Part shown: positions 46,860 through 55,523 of the stretch, piece after piece | Numbering within the stretch: position 1 is the first letter of the stretch | Layout: every line of letters begins with the position of its first letter | Assembly (NCBI RefSeq): GCF_001605725.1 | Contig: NZ_CP011530.1 | Coordinates: 1,240,001-1,304,000, forward strand | Length of the DNA stretch: 64,000 bases | Source of the DNA: Mycobacteroides immunogenum | GTDB taxonomy: Bacteria; Actinomycetota; Actinomycetes; Mycobacteriales; Mycobacteriaceae | Reading direction: 5' to 3' | Translations under genes and position numbers: made by a program | The notes under the pieces: model-generated | The model's database searches: none | The model's input: only the letters and a program-made list of their open reading frames with translations | Told to the model about the DNA's origin: nothing

Positions 46860-47474
46860 CTACTTCTGGGTGACGGTTTCCTTGAAGGTGCCGTCGCCCT
46901 GGTTCAGCCAAGTGATGGTGCCCTTCTGGAACTCACTGATCCAGCCGCCCTTGGCGACATCCGGGCCGCCGGCCGTTTCGTCCTCGTCGGCAGTGGGGAA
47001 GCCGAGCGTGCCGCCGGCGCCACCGTGCGCGGTGTACACCTTGAGGATTTCGCCCTGAACCAGATGCGCGCCGGTGGACGGCGAGCTGAAGATGGTGCCC
47101 TTGGCGAAGGCCTGCACGGTACCGTCGCCTACCTTTTCGGGCTGGCCGGTCGGAGCGCCGAGCTTCGCCTCGCCACCGGCCTTGGTGTACGCCTCCGCGA
47201 CGGGCGGTTCCAGCACTACCTCACCCACGCCCGGCACGTTGACGGTTGACGGCGCGCCCGCAACGACGGACGACACCGCGCTGCTTGCCGACGATGCCGC
47301 ACTGGATGCGGCGCTGCCACCGGCGCTGATCGCCGATGATGCCGCACTTGTGGCGCTTGACACCGATTCCTTCGCGGCATCTTTATCCTGCTGGGAACAG
47401 GCGACAGCTACCGCTGCGGAGATCGCAACGATGGAGACCGCGCCTGCTGCTCGTTTCATCAGATTGGTATCCAT
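46860..47474 (-). CDS. LGFP-repeat lipoprotein
   Basis: 204 residues. Signal peptide with lipobox AVAVACSQQ (Cys about 26), then a Ser/Ala-rich linker, then LGFP-type repeats (KLGAPTGQPEKVGDGTVQAFAKGTIFSSPSTGAHLVQGEILKVYTAHGG and GTLGFPTADEDE...). LGFP repeats anchor proteins to the cell wall of mycolate-containing bacteria. Convergent with the GerW-like gene, separated by 28 bp. Confidence 0.88.
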   Translation of the reverse strand: MDTNLMKRAAGAVSIVAISAAVAVACSQQDKDAAKESVSSATSAASSAISAGGSAASSAASSASSAVSSVVAGAPSTVNVPGVGEVVLEPPVAEAYTKAGGEAKLGAPTGQPEKVGDGTVQAFAKGTIFSSPSTGAHLVQGEILKVYTAHGGAGGTLGFPTADEDETAGGPDVAKGGWISEFQKGTITWLNQGDGTFKETVTQK

Positions 47475-47632
47475 GATTCGAACGTAACAACGTAGCCACG
47501 CGATTTAGGTGAGTTTTTCGATGTTCACCAATTGTCGGGGGAACGGCCATTAATTCGCCGAACGCATACCGTACGCGCACAAACCGGTGAGAACGTGTGC
47601 GCCAGGTGTGCGCTCGGCGACAAAACGAGCGG

Positions 47633-48109
47633 TCAGGAGGCCGGAGTCAGCTCGCAGACGTAATCGCCGACGTCGATGTGTACCTCGGCCGCCACCGGGA
47701 CCGTCGGTGTGGGCACGACGTCGAGCTGGAACTGCTCACGACCGAAGTCATCGCTGGTTCCGGGCCACTGTGCTTGCAAGATGTCGCTGATCAAGCCGGC
47801 GACGGCGGGCTCGGTGACACGGTAGGTCTCGGCCTGACAGAACTTCGAGTACACCTCGGTGACGCGGATGCGGGCCTTCTCGATGGGCAAGGTACCCAGG
47901 TCGTCGCCGGTTTCCGGGTCGCGCACGGCGGTCCCGGTCGCGCCGATGACCGAGAAGATCATCCCGACCTCTACGCCGGCCTCGTCACCCTTGTTGACCA
48001 GTACCGAGTAACGGTCGACGATATCGGCCACCTTCCCGATGATCGGGTCGACGGGCTCGGGCTCCTGCTCACCAGCCGATTGCTCCGCCGGCTTGGTCTC
48101 TTCAGGCAT
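47633..48109 (-). CDS. Hypothetical soluble protein (FlgT C-terminal-like fold)
   Basis: 158 residues from ATG 48109. After a charged, Glu/Pro-rich start, the body PIIGKVADIVDRYSVLVNKGDEAGVEVGMIFSVIG...DPETGDDLGTLPIEKARIRVTEVYSKFCQAET resembles the small beta-barrel seen at the C-terminus of FlgT-like proteins. Mycobacteria have no flagella, so the role is unknown. Its start overlaps the end of the upstream membrane gene by 8 bp, marking a two-gene operon. Confidence 0.65.
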   Translation of the reverse strand: MPEETKPAEQSAGEQEPEPVDPIIGKVADIVDRYSVLVNKGDEAGVEVGMIFSVIGATGTAVRDPETGDDLGTLPIEKARIRVTEVYSKFCQAETYRVTEPAVAGLISDILQAQWPGTSDDFGREQFQLDVVPTPTVPVAAEVHIDVGDYVCELTPAS

Positions 48110-48698
48110 TGCCCACACCGACGGTGTAGTTGTTGGGGCGCGACGCGGCTTCGATCTTTTGCCGTTCAGGCTGCCCGGCGGTCTCGGCGGTCGCGAAATC
48201 GGTCTTGGCCTTGGCCACTGCGGTGCTCGAGACGTTCTCCGACTCGCGCAGCGCCTGGAAGGCGTGGCGCAAAGTCAGGCGGCTTATCGTCAGCGCCAGG
48301 TTCAGGGCGCTGGAGGCCGACTGCTTGTTGCCCTCGTTGAGATCGTTCGAAGCGGTCGCAAGGTGCTTGTCCACGTCCATCATGCCCTGCAGCGTCACCA
48401 TGGTCGCGTACGCCGACTGCCCGACATTGCGATCAAGCTTGTTGCTCTGCTGAATGCGGTGATACAGGTCGGCAATCAAGATTCCAGAGACGAGTGCCAG
48501 CAGCGGAGTGACGATGCCCTGGACGAATCGAGTGAGTTCGGCATCGCTTGCGGTGAAGCCGACAACTGCCGCGACGATGGTTGCGACAATCGCCGCTCCG
48601 ACGATCGTCCAATGAACCAGTGTGGGCTTCGGGGGAAGCTGATCTGAATTTGCCAACGTCGTTACCGTCCGTTCGGTGAGTGGACACATTCGCTGCAT
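48102..48698 (-). CDS. Membrane protein with two TM helices and a helical soluble domain
   Basis: 198 residues from ATG 48698; other in-frame ATGs (48728, 48710, 48689) make the start uncertain. Two membrane segments (WTIVGAAIVATIVAAVVGF and FVQGIVTPLLALVSGILIADLY) precede a long helical domain (NVGQSAYATMVTLQGMMDVDKHLATASNDLNEGNKQSASSALNLALTISRL). Co-transcribed with the 47633 gene. No family assigned. Confidence 0.65.
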   Translation of the reverse strand: MQRMCPLTERTVTTLANSDQLPPKPTLVHWTIVGAAIVATIVAAVVGFTASDAELTRFVQGIVTPLLALVSGILIADLYHRIQQSNKLDRNVGQSAYATMVTLQGMMDVDKHLATASNDLNEGNKQSASSALNLALTISRLTLRHAFQALRESENVSSTAVAKAKTDFATAETAGQPERQKIEAASRPNNYTVGVGNA

Positions 48699-48867
48699 CC
48701 GTGACCCCATGAGCACTGACCGCAGCATGTTAACACCGCGCAGGGGTTCGTCCAAGGTCAGGTTACGCGCAGCACTTCAAGTTTGCTGAATGCGCGGATA
48801 TGCCGGTTTGCCCGAATTGAATTGAATCACAATAGATTTCCGATGATTGCCGGCCATAAGGCCTGGC

Positions 48868-49608
48868 CTAACGCGTTCGTGACTGCTCGCCTAGTAGTGA
48901 TCCCTCCAGATCGCGGACTTGCTCACGCAAATCCCGGACCTCCCGCAACAGATCTTGGATCTGAGCCTTCGTGGCAAGTTGGGCGTCCTCTTCCTCGCTG
49001 ACCCGCCGCACGATCCACGACGCCAGTGTCGCGGTGACCACGCCGATCAGCCCGATTCCGCCGAGCATGAGCGCCACCGCGACACATCGCCCGGTCGGGG
49101 TGGCCGGCGTGTAGTCGCCGTAGCCGACGGTTGTGATGGTGGTGACCGCCCACCACAGGGCATCGGGAAACGTCTGTATGCGACCTCCCTTGCCGCGCTC
49201 CGCGTCGAGCATCGCCAGCGACGCGACATAGATGAGCAGTGAGGTGGTGGCGGCGGTGTAGGTGACTATTCGGCCGTGCACCGCACCGCCGACCGCGCGC
49301 TGCAGAACAGCCACCAACGTGACCAATCGCAGCAGCCGCAACGGCCGCAGCACGGGGAGGGCGATGATGGCCAGCTCATGCAGGTGCCGAAGCACCCACC
49401 GTCCCCTGCGCTCAGCCAAGCAGAGGCGCACCACGAAATCCGCCCCGAACGCGGCCCAGGACGCGAGAATCACCGCCTCGGTCGTCTCCGTAAAGATCCC
49501 AACCGGTCGAACAAGCACCTGGACCGAGTAGGCGGCCAGAAAGCAGGAGGCCACCCCGGCCAAGGGCCATTCGGTCCGTCGTTCCCACCGCGCCAGCGCT
49601 GTTGGCAC
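48868..49608 (-). CDS. Voltage-gated-type potassium channel
   Basis: 246 residues with six membrane segments and the selectivity filter TTVGYGDYTP. The fourth segment is Arg-rich (PVLRPLRLLRLVTLVAVLQRAVGGAVHGR), as in voltage-sensor helices, and the C-terminus is a coiled coil (AQIQDLLREVRDLREQVRDLEGSL) for tetramer assembly. Expected in the inner membrane. Confidence 0.9.
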   Translation of the reverse strand: MPTALARWERRTEWPLAGVASCFLAAYSVQVLVRPVGIFTETTEAVILASWAAFGADFVVRLCLAERRGRWVLRHLHELAIIALPVLRPLRLLRLVTLVAVLQRAVGGAVHGRIVTYTAATTSLLIYVASLAMLDAERGKGGRIQTFPDALWWAVTTITTVGYGDYTPATPTGRCVAVALMLGGIGLIGVVTATLASWIVRRVSEEEDAQLATKAQIQDLLREVRDLREQVRDLEGSLLGEQSRTR

Positions 49609-49625
49609 GCGCTGATGCTAGGGGA

Positions 49626-50075
49626 CTAACCGCACTGCTGCTCGGCAGCGGCATTGGTGGCCACGATGACCGCGGCCTGCCGGTCGGCGGTCAGGTCGTG
49701 CCAAGACTTATGAAAGGTCCCCGGGCCGACATTCCCGGTGCTCTGAATGGACTGCAAGTACCCCTCGACGAGCTGGGCGGCGCCGTCTTGCTTGCCGATC
49801 ATCCAGTCGGCCGCCGCGCGGCATGCCTGGTAGTACTCCTCCTCCAAGGAGCTGGGCGCGGCGTTCACCGATGTTGTGACGCCTGCCGGCGACACCCCTG
49901 ATCCGGCGGCAGGCGGTTGGGCGGCGGGTGCACCGACCGGCGTGGTGGAGGTGCCAGCGGTGGTCGAAGGGCTGGGCGCCGTCTTCTCGTCCGATTTCGA
50001 CGTGCACGCCGCTCCGATCAAAGCGACGCAGAAGGTCATCAGGGTCGCGGCGATGCGATTGGGGGCGGTCACCAC
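49626..50075 (-). CDS. lpqV: Lipoprotein LpqV
   Basis: 149 residues. Lipobox IGAACTS (Cys about 24) after a short signal peptide, then a Thr/Pro/Ala linker. The conserved part VSPAGVTTSVNAAPSSLEEEYYQACRAAADWMIGK...WHDLTADRQAAVIVATNAAAEQQCG matches M. tuberculosis LpqV (Rv1064c) closely. Function unknown; exported and lipid-anchored. Confidence 0.88.
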   Translation of the reverse strand: MVTAPNRIAATLMTFCVALIGAACTSKSDEKTAPSPSTTAGTSTTPVGAPAAQPPAAGSGVSPAGVTTSVNAAPSSLEEEYYQACRAAADWMIGKQDGAAQLVEGYLQSIQSTGNVGPGTFHKSWHDLTADRQAAVIVATNAAAEQQCG

Positions 50076-50175
50076 TCCAAACTAGCAAGTGCCTACCAGC
50101 ATCAACATTTACTCACCCAGAGCTTTTGCCCGGAAGGCAAAACCGCTGGAAAACGCCGGTACCATTTGAGCTGTG

Positions 50176-50214
50176 ATGGGACACAGGGGCTTTCAGGGGT
50201 GTTGTCGCGGCTAG
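50176..50214 (+). CDS. Cys-Cys leader peptide (candidate cysteine attenuator)
   Basis: ATG 50176 to TAG 50214, product MGHRGFQGCCRG, too short for standard gene finding. A TACCAT -10 element (50160-50165) ends 10 bp before the ATG, consistent with leaderless translation. It lies 37 bp upstream of the cysteine dioxygenase gene. Leaderless polycysteine mini-ORFs that attenuate sulfur operons when cysteine is plentiful have been described in mycobacteria; the fit here is close. Confidence 0.6.
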   Translation: MGHRGFQGCCRG

Positions 50215-50233
50215 CCGTGTACCCCCTGCCCCT
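50185..50233 (+). promoter_or_regulatory. Leader hairpin overlapping the Cys codons
   Basis: aggggctttcaggggt (50185-50200) can pair with accccctgcccct (50221-50233), either as AGGGGC/GCCCCT or CAGGGG/CCCCTG. The tandem Cys codons (50200-50205) sit at the edge of the left arm, so a ribosome stalled there would change the folding. Confidence 0.5.
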
Positions 50234-50251
50234 TCCATCGATTGAGCCTTC

Positions 50252-50824
50252 ATGACCACTGCATCTGTCCTGGATCTGCGCCGTCCTTCCTCCGCCGGAT
50301 CCCTGCCTACCCGCCTGCGATTGCCCGACCTGCTGCGTATCACCGATGAGGGTGCCGATGACGCGCTGCACGGCCGGTTCGACCATCTGCTGCCCAAGGG
50401 CGGCCTACCGACCGACGAGCGCTGGGCCACCCGCATCCACGCCGACGACGAGCTCGATGTCTGGCTGATCAGTTGGGTGCCCGACAAATCCACCGAACTG
50501 CACGACCACTGCGGATCACTTGGCGCGCTGACCGTCCTGAGCGGTTCGTTGCGCGAGTACCGCTGGGACGGGAGCCAACTGGTGCGACGGAGGCTCGACG
50601 CGGGCGATCAAGCGGGATTTCCGCTGGGGTGGGTGCATGACGTCATGCGTGCTCCTGTGAAGGTGAGCGGCGCGCCGCTTCCTGCCGAAATCGGGCCCAC
50701 GCTGAGCGTGCACGCGTACTCGCCGCCGCTGACCGCGATGTCGTATTACGAAGTGACCCAAGGCAACACGCTGCGACGCAGCCGCACCATCCTCACCGAC
50801 GAGCCCGAAGGCCCGGCAGCATGA
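50252..50824 (+). CDS. Cysteine dioxygenase type I
   Basis: 190 residues. Oxidises L-cysteine to cysteine sulfinate with O2 and Fe(II). Cupin motifs are visible: WVPDKSTELHDHCGSLGALTVLSGSLREYRW (His ligands in HDH) and GWVHDVMRAPV (third His). Followed by an ATGA-coupled rhodanese gene, forming a cysteine/sulfur catabolic operon. Regulation by the Cys-Cys leader peptide upstream is inferred. Confidence 0.88.
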   Translation: MTTASVLDLRRPSSAGSLPTRLRLPDLLRITDEGADDALHGRFDHLLPKGGLPTDERWATRIHADDELDVWLISWVPDKSTELHDHCGSLGALTVLSGSLREYRWDGSQLVRRRLDAGDQAGFPLGWVHDVMRAPVKVSGAPLPAEIGPTLSVHAYSPPLTAMSYYEVTQGNTLRRSRTILTDEPEGPAA

Positions 50825-51189
50825 CGATCCACGATCTGCTGGCCTCGGCGCGCGGTCGCCTGCGCAGGCTGCCCGCCGACGAGGTGCCGACGGCGCTTGG
50901 GCGCGGTGCGTTCCTGGTCGATATTCGCCCGGCCGCGCAACGTGCCGAGGAGGGCGAGGTGGTGAACGCCCTCGTCATCGAGCGCAACGTGCTGGAGTGG
51001 CGGCTGGACCCGGAAAGCGACGCCCGGATTCCGCAGGCCGGCAATCACGATGTGGAATGGGTCATTCTGTGCCAGGAGGGCTACACCTCGAGCCTGGCGG
51101 CCGCGTCGCTACAGGAGATCGGCCTCTACCGCGCCACCGATGTCATCGGCGGATACAAGGCACTCAAGGACAAGGGCATCCTGATCTAG
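50821..51189 (+). CDS. Rhodanese-like sulfurtransferase
   Basis: 122 residues, single rhodanese domain. FLVDIRPAAQRAEEGEV forms the first motif and VILCQEGYTSSLAAASLQEIG the active-site loop (Cys in LCQEG). Probably handles sulfane sulfur released during cysteine breakdown by the coupled dioxygenase. Its 3' end overlaps the convergent MarR gene by 4 bp. Confidence 0.88.
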   Translation: MTIHDLLASARGRLRRLPADEVPTALGRGAFLVDIRPAAQRAEEGEVVNALVIERNVLEWRLDPESDARIPQAGNHDVEWVILCQEGYTSSLAAASLQEIGLYRATDVIGGYKALKDKGILI

Positions 51190-51683
51190 CCGAAGTCCCC
51201 GGCGTCGCGCCGCAGATGCGTCAGCACCGACACCAGCGTGCGGGTGCGTGAGGGCGAGAGCCCGATCTGTGCGAAGACCTTGGCGTTCAGGTCTGCGGTC
51301 GCCACCGAGCCGAGATCGCGTCCGGCGTCGGTGATCTCCACTAGCGTGCCGCGACCGTCGGCGGGGTTGGGCACGCGGCGCACCAGGCCCGCCTCCTCCA
51401 GCCGATCCACGGTGTTGGTCACCGACGTCGGATGAACCTGAAGGCGGGCACTGGCTTTCGCCATCGGCATGGAGCCCGCGCGGCTGAAGGACAGCAGCAT
51501 CAGCAGCTCGTAGCGCGAGAAAGTCAGACCATGCGGGCGCAGCACATCCTCGACCCGCGCCAGCATGATCTGGTGGGCGCGCATCACCGACGTGACGGCG
51601 GCCATCCCGTCGGCAACCTCGCCCCAGCCGTTTTCCACCCAATGGCGATGGGCATCGTCGACGGGATCGAACGGCAGGGTCAT
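51186..51683 (-). CDS. MarR family transcriptional regulator
   Basis: 165 residues. The winged helix is clear: TFSRYELLMLLSFSRAGSMPMAKASARLQVHPTSVTNTVDRLEEAGLVRRVPNPADGRGTLVEITDAG (about 54-120), flanked by dimerisation helices. It lies 4 bp downstream of echA8 in reverse order (echA8 ends at 51688), i.e. at the end of the valine catabolic run, so it may control that operon in response to an acyl-CoA or acid. Ligand unknown. Confidence 0.85.
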   Translation of the reverse strand: MTLPFDPVDDAHRHWVENGWGEVADGMAAVTSVMRAHQIMLARVEDVLRPHGLTFSRYELLMLLSFSRAGSMPMAKASARLQVHPTSVTNTVDRLEEAGLVRRVPNPADGRGTLVEITDAGRDLGSVATADLNAKVFAQIGLSPSRTRTLVSVLTHLRRDAGDFG

Positions 51684-51687
51684 GCGC

Positions 51688-52461
51688 TTAGCGGTGAATG
51701 AAGTTGGCGGGACGCTTCTCGACGAACGCGGCCATGCCCTCGGACTGATCGGCGGTTCCGAATGCCGAGTGGAAAATCCGGCGCTCGAACAGCAATCCCT
51801 CGGCCAGGCTGGACTCGAAGGCCCGGTTGACGGCTTCCTTGGCCATCATCGAGGCCGACAACGACATCTCCGAGATGGTCTTGGCGACGGCCTTGGCCTC
51901 GTCGAGCAGGCTCTCGGTGGGCACCACGCGTGAGACCAGGCCACTGCGCTCGGCCTCGGCGGCGTCGATGTTCCGGCCTGTGAGGATCAGGTCCATGGCC
52001 TTCGCCTTGCCGATGGCGCGGGTGAGCCGCTGGGATCCGCCCATGCCGGGCAACACGCCCAGTTTGATCTCGGGCTGCCCGAACTTGGCGTTCTCCGCGG
52101 CGATGATCAGGTCGCACATCATGGCCAGCTCACAGCCGCCACCGAGGGCGTATCCGCTCACCGCGGCGATGGTCGGGGTGCGCACCGCGCCCAACTTGCC
52201 CCAGGCGGAAAAGAAGTCGGAGCCGAACATGTCGCTGAACGACTGCTCGCTCATTTCCTTGATATCCGCACCCGCCGCGAACGCCTTCTCGCTGCCGGTG
52301 ATGATGATCGCGCCGATACCGTGGTCCGCGTCGAATTCTGCTGCGGCGGTGGTCACCTCGTTCATCACCTGCGAGTTCAGCGCATTGAGGGCCTTGGGCC
52401 GGTTCAATGTGATGACTGCGACGCGATCGATGCGTTCGGTGAGGATGGTTTCGAAAGTCAT
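51688..52461 (-). CDS. echA8: Enoyl-CoA hydratase
   Basis: 257 residues, the same length as M. tuberculosis EchA8 (Rv1070c). Hydrates trans-2-enoyl-CoA to 3-hydroxyacyl-CoA. Crotonase motifs: [22 protein letters not shown] (oxyanion) and [23 protein letters not shown], with the catalytic glutamates in [18 protein letters not shown]. Overlaps mmsB by 4 bp. In this operon it would hydrate methacrylyl-CoA in valine breakdown. Confidence 0.93.
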   Translation of the reverse strand: MTFETILTERIDRVAVITLNRPKALNALNSQVMNEVTTAAAEFDADHGIGAIIITGSEKAFAAGADIKEMSEQSFSDMFGSDFFSAWGKLGAVRTPTIAAVSGYALGGGCELAMMCDLIIAAENAKFGQPEIKLGVLPGMGGSQRLTRAIGKAKAMDLILTGRNIDAAEAERSGLVSRVVPTESLLDEAKAVAKTISEMSLSASMMAKEAVNRAFESSLAEGLLFERRIFHSAFGTADQSEGMAAFVEKRPANFIHR

Positions 52462-53339
52462 GACGCTCCTTGGATTCGCGAGAAGATCGCTGAGAAGTCT
52501 AGGCCGGAGCCCCCGGTGGAATTGAAGTCGTCGTAGATGTGCGCAGCTGCCAAGCCCAACTGTGCGTCAACTCCGTTGGCGCGCACGGCGTTGGCGGCCA
52601 GGCCCAAGTCCTTGGCCATCAGCGCGACGTCGAAGCCTGGGGCGTAGTCGCGATTGGCGGGGCTGGTGGGCACCGGTCCCGGTACGGGACAGTTCGACGT
52701 GAGTGCCCAGCACTGGCCCGAGGCGTTGGCCGCGACATCGAACAGTGCCTGATGGGATAGCCCCAGTTTCTCGCCGAGTACGAACGCCTCACTGATGGCG
52801 ATCATCGAAACGCCGAGGATCATGTTGTTGCAGATCTTCGCGGCCTGGCCTACACCAGGGCCGCCGCAGTGCACCACCCGCTTGCCCATGACCTCCAGAA
52901 TTGGTTCGGCAGCGGCGAATACGGCGTCCTCGGCGCCGACCATGAAGGTCAGGGTCGCCGCGGTGGCGCCGGGTACGCCACCGGATACCGGAGCGTCTGC
53001 GAAGCGGTGGCCCGCCGCGGTGGCCGCCTCGTGCGCAGCGCGGGCATCGGCCACGTCGACGGTGGAGGAGTCGATGAACAGGGTGCCGGGCCGCGCCGCG
53101 GGCAGCAGATCCTCGTACGCCGCGAGCACATGCGCGCCCTTGGGCAGCATGGTGATCACCACATCGGCAGATGCCGTGGCGGCGGTGCCGGACTCGGCCA
53201 ACGCCACACCGGCCTCGGTGGCGGCGGCGCGTGCCTGCTCGGACAGGTCGAAGGCGGCCACGGTGTGGCCGGCCTTGGTGAGATTGACCGCCATCGGTAA
53301 TCCCATGTGGCCCAGGCCGATAAAGGCGATATTCGTCAT
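52458..53339 (-). CDS. mmsB: 3-Hydroxyisobutyrate dehydrogenase
   Basis: 293 residues from ATG 53339. NAD-dependent oxidation of 3-hydroxyisobutyrate to methylmalonate semialdehyde. N-terminal Rossmann signature [20 protein letters not shown], substrate loop [11 protein letters not shown] and catalytic Lys in [15 protein letters not shown]. Overlaps echA8 and echA9 by 4 bp each. Confidence 0.93.
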   Translation of the reverse strand: MTNIAFIGLGHMGLPMAVNLTKAGHTVAAFDLSEQARAAATEAGVALAESGTAATASADVVITMLPKGAHVLAAYEDLLPAARPGTLFIDSSTVDVADARAAHEAATAAGHRFADAPVSGGVPGATAATLTFMVGAEDAVFAAAEPILEVMGKRVVHCGGPGVGQAAKICNNMILGVSMIAISEAFVLGEKLGLSHQALFDVAANASGQCWALTSNCPVPGPVPTSPANRDYAPGFDVALMAKDLGLAANAVRANGVDAQLGLAAAHIYDDFNSTGGSGLDFSAIFSRIQGAS

Positions 53340-54367
53340 GACCACTCCAGATCATCACTGACCGGCTGGAAGAAGGCTTCGACATCGGCGTCGGTCACCG
53401 CGGCGAGTGTCTTCGGATCCCACTGCGGGTTGCGGTCCTTGTCGACCAGCTGCGCGCGGATGCCCTCGACCAGATCGTGTGAACGCACCGATTGGCTGGA
53501 CACCCGATATTCCTGGGTGAGAACCGCTTCCAGGGAGGGCAACTCACGGGCCCGGCGCACCGCCGCGAGTGTCACCGAGAGTGCGATGGGGGAGCGCGTC
53601 AGGATCTGGTCGGCGGCCGCGCGGGCACGCTCATCGCCGTGTGCCTGCAGCGCCGCCACAATGTCGGCGACGGATTCTCCGGTGTAGCACTCGTCGATCC
53701 AGCTGCGCTGGGCCAATAGATCACTCGATGGCGCAATGGCGCTGTGCACCGCGAGCGCGGTGGCCAGGTCGCTGTCGATGATGGCCTTGGTGAACTTGCC
53801 GAGCCGGTCATGTGGCACGTAGTGATCGGCGAATCCCATGGCAATGGCGTCGGCGCCGGAGAACGGCGCGCCGGTGAGTCCGGCGTGCAGGCCAAGCTGG
53901 CCCGGGGCGCGGGACAGCAGATAGGTTCCGCCCACATCCGGGATGAATCCGATGCCCACCTCGGGCATGCCGACCTTGGAGGTGTCGGTGACAATGCGGG
54001 TGTTGGCATGCCCGGCGACACCCACACCGCCGCCCATCACGATGCCATCCATCAGCGCCACATACGGTTTCGAGAAGCGTCCGACCTGCGCGTTGAGTTG
54101 ATACTCCTCGCGGAAGAAGCGCCGTGCCACCACCCCGTCGATCTTTGCGCTGTCGTGGATCTCCACCACGTCGCCGCCGGCACACAGCCCACGTTCCCCG
54201 GCGCCGGACAACACCACGGCACGTACCGCGTCATCGGCCTCCCATTCGGACAGGGCCGCGGACATCGCGGTGATCATGTCGTTGGTCAATGAGTTGATGG
54301 CCTTGGGGCGGTTCAGCGTCAGCAGGCCGACACCCTTCTCGACCCGGGTCTCAATCTGATCCGTCAC
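53336..54367 (-). CDS. echA9: 3-Hydroxyisobutyryl-CoA hydrolase
   Basis: 343 residues. Crotonase-fold thioesterase releasing 3-hydroxyisobutyrate. GERGLCAGGDVVEIHD, ALMDGIVMGGGVGVAGHANTRIVTD and MPEVGIGFIPDVGGTYLLSR are the hydrolase-type motifs; the C-terminal extension (LVEGIRAQLVDKDRNPQWDP) distinguishes it from plain enoyl-CoA hydratases. Matches Rv1071c in length. Coupled to fadE9 by a 4-bp overlap. Confidence 0.92.
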   Translation of the reverse strand: MTDQIETRVEKGVGLLTLNRPKAINSLTNDMITAMSAALSEWEADDAVRAVVLSGAGERGLCAGGDVVEIHDSAKIDGVVARRFFREEYQLNAQVGRFSKPYVALMDGIVMGGGVGVAGHANTRIVTDTSKVGMPEVGIGFIPDVGGTYLLSRAPGQLGLHAGLTGAPFSGADAIAMGFADHYVPHDRLGKFTKAIIDSDLATALAVHSAIAPSSDLLAQRSWIDECYTGESVADIVAALQAHGDERARAAADQILTRSPIALSVTLAAVRRARELPSLEAVLTQEYRVSSQSVRSHDLVEGIRAQLVDKDRNPQWDPKTLAAVTDADVEAFFQPVSDDLEWS

Positions 54368-55512
54368 GCCGGAAGCCCCTGTTCTATCAACTTGCGGGAC
54401 ACGATGACTCGCATGATCTCGTTGGTTCCTTCCAAGATTTGATGCACCCGTAGGTCTCGTACGATCTTCTCGATGCCGTACTCGGCCAGGTAGCCGTAGC
54501 CGCCATGCAGCTGCAACGCCTCGTTGGCCACGGTGAAACCTACGTCAGTGGCGATGCGTTTGGCCATGGCACACAGCTCGGCCGCGCGCGGATCGCCCTC
54601 CGTTACCGCGGAGGCCGCGCGCCAGACCATGGTGCGGGCGGCCTCCAGCTCGGTGGCCATATCCGCGAGCCGGAACTGCAGCGCCTGGAATTTGATCAGC
54701 TCATCGCCGAACGCCTTGCGCGTGCGCAGGTACTCGATGACCTTCTCCAGCGCCGAGCGAGCCCCGCCCAAAGAGCATGACGCGATGTTGAGCCGGCCGC
54801 CGTTGAGACCGCGCATCGCAATGGTGAACCCGACACCCTCCTCGCCGATCCGGTTGGCCACCGGCACCCGGACATCCTCGAAGATGACCTGCGCCGTGGG
54901 CTGGGCATGCCAGCCCATCTTGCGTTCGGGTGGGCCGAAGGACAGCCCGGGGGCGTCCTTGGGAACCACGATGGTGGAGATGCCCCGGGGGCCGGGGCCT
55001 CCCGTGCGTGCCATCACCACATAGAGATCCGCGGCGCCGGCACCGGAGATGAATTGCTTGACGCCGTTGAGCACGTACTCGTCACCGTCGCGAACCGCGC
55101 TGGTCCGCAAAGCCGATGCGTCACTGCCACATTCGGGCTCGGTCAGGCAGTAGGCGCCGATGGTCTCCATTGTGCACATCGAAGGTAGCCAGCGTTGGCG
55201 CTGTTCTTCGTCGCCGAATTCATCGATCATCCAGGCCGCCATGTTGTGGATGGAGATGAACGCCGAGACGGCGGAGCATCCGGTCGCCATGGCCTCGAAG
55301 ATCAGTGAGGCGTCCAGGCGGGTGAGCCCGGAGCCCCCGACATCGGGGTTGATGTAGATGCCGCCCATCCCCAGGGCCGCGGCCTTGGGGAAAACCTCGA
55401 CTGGGAAGTACTTGTCGCGGTCCCATTCCAGCGCGTGCGGCGCGATGTGGATATCGGCGAATTCTCTTGCCGTATTCCAGATTTCGCGCTGTTCGTCGGT
55501 GAGATTGAACAT
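54364..55512 (-). CDS. fadE9: Acyl-CoA dehydrogenase (isobutyryl-CoA type)
   Basis: 382 residues from ATG 55512; a 51-residue longer frame overlaps mmsA and is rejected. Flavoenzyme with CLTEPECGSDASALRTSAVRDGDEYVLNGVKQFISGAG and the C-terminal ALQLHGGYGYLAEYGIEKIVRDLRVHQILEGTNEIMRVIVSR, containing the catalytic Glu in ILEGTNE. By context it oxidises isobutyryl-CoA to methacrylyl-CoA. 11 bp after mmsA. Confidence 0.92.
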   Translation of the reverse strand: MFNLTDEQREIWNTAREFADIHIAPHALEWDRDKYFPVEVFPKAAALGMGGIYINPDVGGSGLTRLDASLIFEAMATGCSAVSAFISIHNMAAWMIDEFGDEEQRQRWLPSMCTMETIGAYCLTEPECGSDASALRTSAVRDGDEYVLNGVKQFISGAGAADLYVVMARTGGPGPRGISTIVVPKDAPGLSFGPPERKMGWHAQPTAQVIFEDVRVPVANRIGEEGVGFTIAMRGLNGGRLNIASCSLGGARSALEKVIEYLRTRKAFGDELIKFQALQFRLADMATELEAARTMVWRAASAVTEGDPRAAELCAMAKRIATDVGFTVANEALQLHGGYGYLAEYGIEKIVRDLRVHQILEGTNEIMRVIVSRKLIEQGLPA

Positions 55513-55523
55513 GGATCGCCCGC

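Noticed and set aside
47597-48340. 247-codon plus-strand frame over two minus-strand genes
   Set aside because: Antisense to the 47633 and 48102 genes, which overlap in operon fashion and have plausible domain structure.
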